A stretch of DNA of 9,654 nt, taken from contig JAIRQB010000184.1 in the NCBI GenBank assembly GCA_031256695.1, forward strand, positions 1 to 9,654. Direction: 5' to 3'. Position 1 is the first letter of the stretch; the number at the start of each line of letters is the position of its first letter. Source of the stretch: Elusimicrobiota bacterium (GTDB lineage: Bacteria; Elusimicrobiota; Endomicrobiia; Endomicrobiales; Endomicrobiaceae). A program made the translations under genes and the position numbers. The notes beneath the pieces were generated by a model. The model saw only the letters and a program-made list of their open reading frames with translations, was not told the origin of the DNA and did not search any database. Of this stretch, positions 6,345-9,654 are shown piece by piece.

Positions 6345-7666
6345 ATGGTTTTTAAAAAGTATTTTCAAAATCTTTTAGAAGCGTTAAAAAAATATCAGTA
6401 TGAGTTTCTTATATTTTTTGTTTTATTTTTTGAATTGTTGAAATTTGCTCCGCCGCCTCAATCTTTTGATTCTCCATATTATTATTATCTTTCCGCATAT
6501 TTGCTTTCTTATAAACTCGGATTTGTTTCGCGTTCTTTTATAGGAACTATTGCGAATTTCATTTATGGATTGTTCGGGAGGGGGGGGGGGAGCAATTTAT
6601 CAGCGCGGAATTTATATATTTTTTTATAATTTTTTCGCTTTTAATTTTAATACTTCTTGTTAGTTTTCTTTTAGGAAAAATTATCAAGAATTCAACGGGA
6701 AATTTAAAAATATTTACAGTTTTTATATCTGCGGTATATTTGGCAAGTCCTCTCTCAATTTCTGCTTTGTTTAGAAGTTCTTATTATATTAGAGACAGTC
6801 TGATTGGGACTTTTTTCGGAGATGTCAGTTCTATATATCCGCTGATATTTATTCTGATAGCCGTTGCAGTATTAAAAAATAAAAAACTCAATTTTATTAT
6901 TCCTTTTATTTGTTTTGCGATGATAGCGTCTCACACTGTTTCTGTTTTTTTCTCTGCGGCGGCGCTTTTGATAATTTTATTTTACGAGGCATATAAAAGC
7001 GGATTTTCAAAAGACAAACTTATCTTGTTTTATTCTTCGTTATTCGTCAGCATTTTTAGTTTTGTTTATTTTGCTTTTATTTCAAGGTCTTTGATGTCTA
7101 AATGGCATAGCGTAGAAACTATTATCGCCGCTTTGCCTAAAAGCAATATGCGCATAGATGGGAGTTCGTTATATCATCTCATAAATGCCGAATTTTTTAT
7201 GTCTATAGCCCAGCATAACTTGATAGTATTAGAAGAAATATATTATTGGCTACAGATACTTTTGTGCGGCATTGTTTTGTTAAGCCCTCTTATATTATTT
7301 TTTGTTTTATTTTGGATTAAAACTATTAAATCTGAAAAAGACAAAATTTTAAGATGTGTTTTTATTGCTTTCGCTTTGTCGCCTTTATTGAGTATTCCTG
7401 TATTTTTTCTCTTTACAGACTACGGCAGGTGGATATTTGCCGTATTTTCATATCAATTTCTTTTTGTTTTTTATTTGTTGTATTCAAAAGAACTGTCTGT
7501 AGAAACGGCAGGCAATTCTATTGCTGTATTCATCAAGAATCATCTCTTTTTCTGTTTTATTGCTGTAATATATTTGCTGATGCTTGAAAGAACAACATTG
7601 GCGTTTAGTTTTCCTATAGAAATAAATTTAAAGGCTTTTGTTTTATATTTTCTTTCTTTATTCTAA
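6345..7666 (+). CDS. polytopic membrane protein, reading frame switched off by a poly-G tract
   Basis: The ATG at 6345 has AAGGAG at 6333-6338, 29 bases after aroQ. This frame runs through an 11-G tract (6580-6590) and ends at 6627-6629 after 94 residues. A second frame, shifted by one base, is open without a stop from the tract (first codon GAG at 6590) to TAA at 7664-7666 and encodes more membrane spans. It has no credible start of its own; a TTG at 6740 lacks a ribosome binding site. With 12 Gs (or 9) the parts fuse into one protein of 440 (or 439) residues. The composite has roughly ten hydrophobic segments, beginning near residues 19-36. Notable motifs are SPYYYYLSAYLLSYKLGFVSR (43-63) and, after the tract, FTDYGRW. 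I do not recognise a named family. The architecture resembles surface-polysaccharide polymerases or multi-span glycan enzymes, but this is inference. Confidence 0.75.
6580..6590 (+). repeat. poly-G tract of 11, putative phase-variation switch
   Basis: Eleven consecutive Gs lie inside the membrane protein coding region of an otherwise AT-rich genome. The tract encodes part of Arg-Gly-Gly-Gly in the upstream frame. Downstream sequence is in frame only if the tract gains one or loses two Gs, so the allele shown is OFF. Such tracts change length by slipped-strand mispairing. Confidence 0.85.
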
Positions 7667-7704
7667 TTGAAAAATTATTTTCCCTGATGACAAATGCCGA
7701 AACA

Positions 7705-7755
7705 GCAAAAAAAAAGACACTGAAAGGCATTACCTTTCAGTGTCTTTTTTTTTGC
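7705..7755. terminator. bidirectional rho-independent terminator
   Basis: A perfect 23-bp inverted repeat: GC, nine As and GACACTGAAAGG (7705-7727) mirrored by CCTTTCAGTGTC, nine Ts and GC (7733-7755), around the loop CATTA. The 12-bp core stem is flanked by A9 on one side and T9 on the other, so it works as an intrinsic terminator on both strands. It sits between the convergent membrane protein gene and cold-shock gene. Confidence 0.95.
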
Positions 7756-7769
7756 GTTGTTGTTTAGAT

Positions 7770-7973
7770 TTAGATCTTTTTTATGTTTGACGCTTTAGGA
7801 CCTTTGTCTGAATTAACAACTTCAAATTCTACGCTGTCGCCCTCCGCCAAAGATTTGAATCCATCCGACTGAATAGCCGAATAGTGAGCAAAAACGTCTC
7901 CGCTACCGTCATCATTAGAGATGAACCCATACCCTTTTTGGTCATTAAACCACTTCACTTTACCTTGTGCCAT
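7770..7973 (-). CDS. csp: CspA-family cold-shock protein
   Basis: A 67-residue single cold-shock domain, full length for bacterial CspA/CspB proteins. The aromatic RNA-binding patch is intact: KWFN (7-10), RNP1 KGYGFI (13-18) and RNP2 VFAHY (27-31), then the conserved EGDSVEFEV strand (44-52) and KGPKASNI (58-65). It binds single-stranded RNA/DNA in the cytosol and acts as an RNA chaperone; whether it is cold-induced or constitutive cannot be told from the protein. The start is set by AAGGAG (plus-strand 7983-7988), nine bases upstream. Its own promoter lies at 8059-8088, giving a ~80-base 5' UTR with a hairpin next to the ribosome binding site. It converges on the membrane protein gene across the shared terminator. 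Confidence 0.96.
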   Translation of the reverse strand: MAQGKVKWFNDQKGYGFISNDDGSGDVFAHYSAIQSDGFKSLAEGDSVEFEVVNSDKGPKASNIKKI

Positions 7974-7995
7974 TCGCTACAACTCCTTGTTTTTT

Positions 7996-8017
7996 TATCC
8001 GCAGTATTTGGCGGATA
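7996..8017 (-). promoter_or_regulatory. hairpin in the csp 5' UTR, next to the ribosome binding site
   Basis: On the minus strand, TATCCGC (8017-8011) pairs with GCGGATA (8002-7996) across an 8-base loop. Seven As and then the AAGGAG follow. A structured leader fits cold-shock mRNAs, many of which are controlled by RNA folding. A regulatory role here is inference. On the plus strand the same stem is followed by GTTTTT, so it might also stop stray plus-strand transcripts. Confidence 0.5.
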
Positions 8018-8058
8018 GTTTTTCCGAGGCAGTTGTCTTTCAACCGCCACGTTCTGCT

Positions 8059-8088
8059 ATTCTAACTTAAAAACCCCGATAAAGTCAA
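8059..8088 (-). promoter_or_regulatory. sigma-70 promoter of csp
   Basis: Read on the minus strand, TTGACT (8088-8083) and TAGAAT (8064-8059) are separated by 18 bases. Each matches five of six consensus positions. Transcription would begin near 8052 and give a leader of about 80 bases before the csp ATG. The promoter lies clear of the cysK stop, so csp does not depend on cysK transcription. Confidence 0.7.
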
Positions 8089-8114
8089 ACAAATCAGAGT
8101 TTGTCCTTGCTTTT

Positions 8115-8145
8115 GGCAAAAGGCTGCTGATGCCGCTATTTTGCC
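8115..8145 (-). repeat. bulged inverted repeat downstream of cysK
   Basis: On the minus strand GGCAAAA (8145-8139) pairs with TTTTGCC (8121-8115). Inside it, after a 4-base bulge (TAGC), GGC pairs with GCC, making a 10-bp bulged stem 15 bases past the cysK stop. No U tract follows, so it is not a classic terminator. It may protect the cysK mRNA 3' end, or termination may be factor-dependent. Confidence 0.4.
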
Positions 8146-8159
8146 TTGCGCGGCTGGAA

Positions 8160-9095
8160 TTAAGATTGTGAAAAAAGAGGAGTAGACAAATAACGCTCGC
8201 CTGTATCGGGTAAAATTACAACTATTCTTTTGCCCTCATTTTCATTTCTTTTGGCTATTTGCAAAGCAGCAAATAAAGCGGCGCCTGATGAAATTCCGAC
8301 AAGCAAACCTTCATCTTTTGCTATTTCCTTTCCTGTTAGAAAAGCGTCTTCATTGGATACTGTAATAATTTCATCGTAAATCTTTGTATTTAGAACTTCA
8401 GGCACAAAATTTGCCCCTATGCCTTGTATTTTATGAGGTCCGGCTGTTCCTTTTGACAATAAAGGAGAACTTTCCGGCTCTACGGCTATAATTTTTATAT
8501 TAGGATTTTTTGATTTCAAAAATTCGCCTGCTCCGCTTATAGTTCCGCCTGTGCCTATGCCGGATATAAAAATATCAATTTTGCCTTCCGTATCTTTCCA
8601 AATTTCAGGTCCAGTTGTCTCTTTGTGAACGGCTGGATTGGCAGGATTTACAAATTGCCCAGGTATAAAAGAATTCTTTGTCTCTTTGGCAAGTTCTGCC
8701 GCTTTATCAACTGCTCCTTTCATTCCTTTAGCGCCTTCTGTTAAAACTAATTCAGCGCCATATGCTTGCAGGAGATTTCTACGCTCAACGCTCATTGTTT
8801 CAGGCATTGTGAGTATTATTCTATATCCTCTGCTTGCCGCTATAAAGGCAAGTCCTATGCCCGTATTTCCGCTTGTAGGTTCAATAATTACAGAATCTTT
8901 CTTTAAAATTCCCTTTTTTTCAGCGTATTCAATCATAGACTTGGCTATTCTGTCTTTAACGCTTCCCGCTGGATTAAAGTATTCTAATTTTCCTATAAGT
9001 TCCGCCTTTGCCTCTTGTTTTTCTTCAAATCGGCGCAATCTTAAAAGCGGGGTATTACCTACAAGTTCTGTTAAACTATCGTAAATCTTTGCCAT
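8160..9095 (-). CDS. cysK: cysteine synthase (O-acetylserine sulfhydrylase)
   Basis: A 311-residue PLP enzyme of fold type II, the normal CysK length. It makes L-cysteine from O-acetyl-L-serine and sulfide in the cytosol. I start it at the ATG at 9095 (MAKIYDSLTELVGNTPL), because AAGGAG (plus-strand 9102-9107) is six bases upstream and the family begins here. A longer frame from 9122 would add nine residues and swallow this site. Motifs: GNTPL (13-17); NPAGSVKDR (41-49) with Lys47 as the PLP Schiff-base lysine; the substrate loop TSGNTG (74-79); GTGGT (181-185), which holds the PLP phosphate; and GISSGAA (267-273), where the serine contacts the pyridine nitrogen. No CBS domain extension is present. 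CysK rather than CysM is likely from the motifs and length, but sequence alone does not settle substrate preference. It has its own promoter and a palindromic operator candidate. Confidence 0.95.
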   Translation of the reverse strand: MAKIYDSLTELVGNTPLLRLRRFEEKQEAKAELIGKLEYFNPAGSVKDRIAKSMIEYAEKKGILKKDSVIIEPTSGNTGIGLAFIAASRGYRIILTMPETMSVERRNLLQAYGAELVLTEGAKGMKGAVDKAAELAKETKNSFIPGQFVNPANPAVHKETTGPEIWKDTEGKIDIFISGIGTGGTISGAGEFLKSKNPNIKIIAVEPESSPLLSKGTAGPHKIQGIGANFVPEVLNTKIYDEIITVSNEDAFLTGKEIAKDEGLLVGISSGAALFAALQIAKRNENEGKRIVVILPDTGERYLSTPLFSQS

Positions 9096-9132
9096 AAAAA
9101 ACTCCTTTTTCAATTCAGGCATTCGCCCTTAA

Positions 9133-9161
9133 TTAAATCATACTTATTAGGTATGATTTAA
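9133..9161 (-). promoter_or_regulatory. palindromic operator candidate at the cysK transcription start
   Basis: TTAAATCATAC (9133-9143) and GTATGATTTAA (9151-9161) are perfect 11-bp arms around a 7-base centre. The site begins five bases after the predicted -10 box and covers the predicted start point (near 9159). That position suits a repressor that blocks the promoter. An Rrf2-type cysteine regulator (CymR/IscR relatives) is a reasonable guess from gene function, but I cannot match it to a known consensus. Confidence 0.65.
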
Positions 9162-9165
9162 AGGC

Positions 9166-9194
9166 AATTTATTATTTTGCTTTTGTTTTGTCAA
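9166..9194 (-). promoter_or_regulatory. sigma-70 promoter of cysK
   Basis: On the minus strand a perfect TTGACA (9194-9189) is followed after 17 bases by TAAATT (9171-9166), a four-of-six -10 match. Predicted transcription starts near 9159, giving a leader of ~60 bases to the ATG at 9095. The palindrome at 9133-9161 lies immediately downstream. Confidence 0.65.
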
Positions 9195-9424
9195 GCAAGA
9201 TAGACAAATAGTTTCTATAAAATAATTTTTTAAGAGTTTTTTATGAAAATTAAAAAACAATAAAATAAATAAATGATAGATGCGCCACTGTCGTATTTAT
9301 AATGACATTGTTTAAACGGAACACATATAATAATGCCATTTATAAAAACTAATTTTTTATTTTTGTGGCAACTTATTAAAAAACTTACTTTTATATTTGA
9401 GAGGCTTTCGCTATTGTCACATAG
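9195..9424. other. AT-rich spacer between cysK promoter and transposase gene
   Basis: No gene is supported here. An open minus-strand frame at 9230-9442 has no ribosome binding site and an unconvincing composition (many Ile, Phe and Cys). A loose inverted repeat, ATTTATAATGACATT (9294-9308) against AATGCCATTTATAA (9333-9346), is imperfect. The left end of the insertion sequence whose transposase begins at 9470 must lie in or near this stretch, but I cannot identify its terminal repeat without the other end. Confidence 0.4.
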
Positions 9425-9469
9425 GTGTATGCAAAATATCAAACATATATTGGACTACTAAATAATACA

Positions 9470-9654
9470 ATGGGAGCAAAAAAGAGGAAAGAAGCAATAG
9501 AGTTCTATCAGAAATATGGATTGAACCCCGCTTTGGACGCTTTCCATATCAGCCGTTCTACTTTGTTTAATTGGCAACAAAAGTTTAGAGACTTCGGCAT
9601 CTATTCTTTGGTTGACCGCAGGCGTTGTCCCCGTAATAAAAGGCAAAGCCAAAT
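9470..9654 (+). CDS. N-terminal part of an IS481/IS3-like transposase (3' truncated by window edge)
   Basis: An open frame of 61 codons from ATG 9470 to the right edge, starting MGAKKRKEAIEFYQKYG. It encodes a helix-turn-helix of the kind found at the N-terminus of DDE (rve-type) transposases: an AIEFYQKYGLNPALDAFHIS helix pair, then the recognition helix RSTLFNWQQKFRDFG, then the basic linker DRRRCPRNKR, which typically precedes the catalytic core. The DDE domain would be outside the window, so the family (IS481-like or another IS3/integrase-type group) is not fixed and completeness is unknown. No Shine-Dalgarno precedes the ATG. An in-frame GTG at 9425 is a possible alternative start, also without a site. 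The poor initiation region is common for transposases, which are weakly translated. Confidence 0.75.
   Translation, partial: MGAKKRKEAIEFYQKYGLNPALDAFHISRSTLFNWQQKFRDFGIYSLVDRRRCPRNKRQSQ

Noticed and set aside
7707..7753. A9 and T9 homopolymers considered as further slippage switches
   Set aside because: They are the flanks of a perfect bidirectional terminator outside any coding region.
8638..9084. 148-codon plus-strand open frame
   Set aside because: It lies fully antisense to the well-supported cysK gene, and its translation is a typical Ser/Leu/Pro-rich shadow.
1..9654. CRISPR array, rRNA or phage module
   Set aside because: No regularly spaced direct repeats, no rRNA-like sequence and no phage structural genes were seen; all sizeable genes are metabolic, transport, envelope or transposase types.

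Overview
This AT-rich window comes from a bacterium with strong AAGGAG-type ribosome binding sites. The Sel1-repeat protein with a lipoprotein-like leader fits a diderm. The strong Shine-Dalgarno sites argue against Bacteroidetes. A host-associated low-GC lineage such as Elusimicrobiota/Endomicrobia is compatible, but this is only a weak guess from overall style, because no marker gene in the window fixes the taxonomy.

Layout, left to right: (1) the 3' end of an unrecognised plus-strand gene (to 290); (2) a Sel1-repeat protein (418-1572) ending in a rho-independent terminator; (3) about 600 bases with no convincing gene, holding a promoter-like site and several inverted repeats, which may be a long leader for the next gene; (4) a sodium:solute symporter (2175-3602) whose stop codon lies inside a terminator hairpin; (5) a tight plus-strand cluster of an Ldh2-family NAD(P)-dependent 2-hydroxyacid dehydrogenase (3642-4718), aroB (4715-5842, 4-base overlap), aroQ (5878-6315) and a polytopic membrane protein (6345-7666), closed by a long perfect bidirectional terminator (7705-7755); (6) on the minus strand, a cold-shock protein (7770-7973) and cysteine synthase (8160-9095), each with its own recognisable promoter, and cysK also with an 11-bp-armed palindrome across its predicted transcription start; (7) an AT-rich spacer and the 5' end of an IS481/IS3-like transposase running off the right edge.

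AroB and AroQ catalyse steps 2 and 3 of the shikimate pathway. The dehydrogenase translationally coupled to aroB could work on an aromatic-related 2-oxoacid or another hydroxyacid, but its substrate cannot be read from sequence.

The most striking observation is an 11-G homopolymer at 6580-6590 inside the membrane protein gene. As sequenced, the gene is out of frame after the tract and stops after 94 residues. Twelve or nine Gs would restore one continuous protein of about 440 (or 439) residues. This is the signature of a phase-variable (contingency) locus, with a homopolymer sequencing error as the main alternative.
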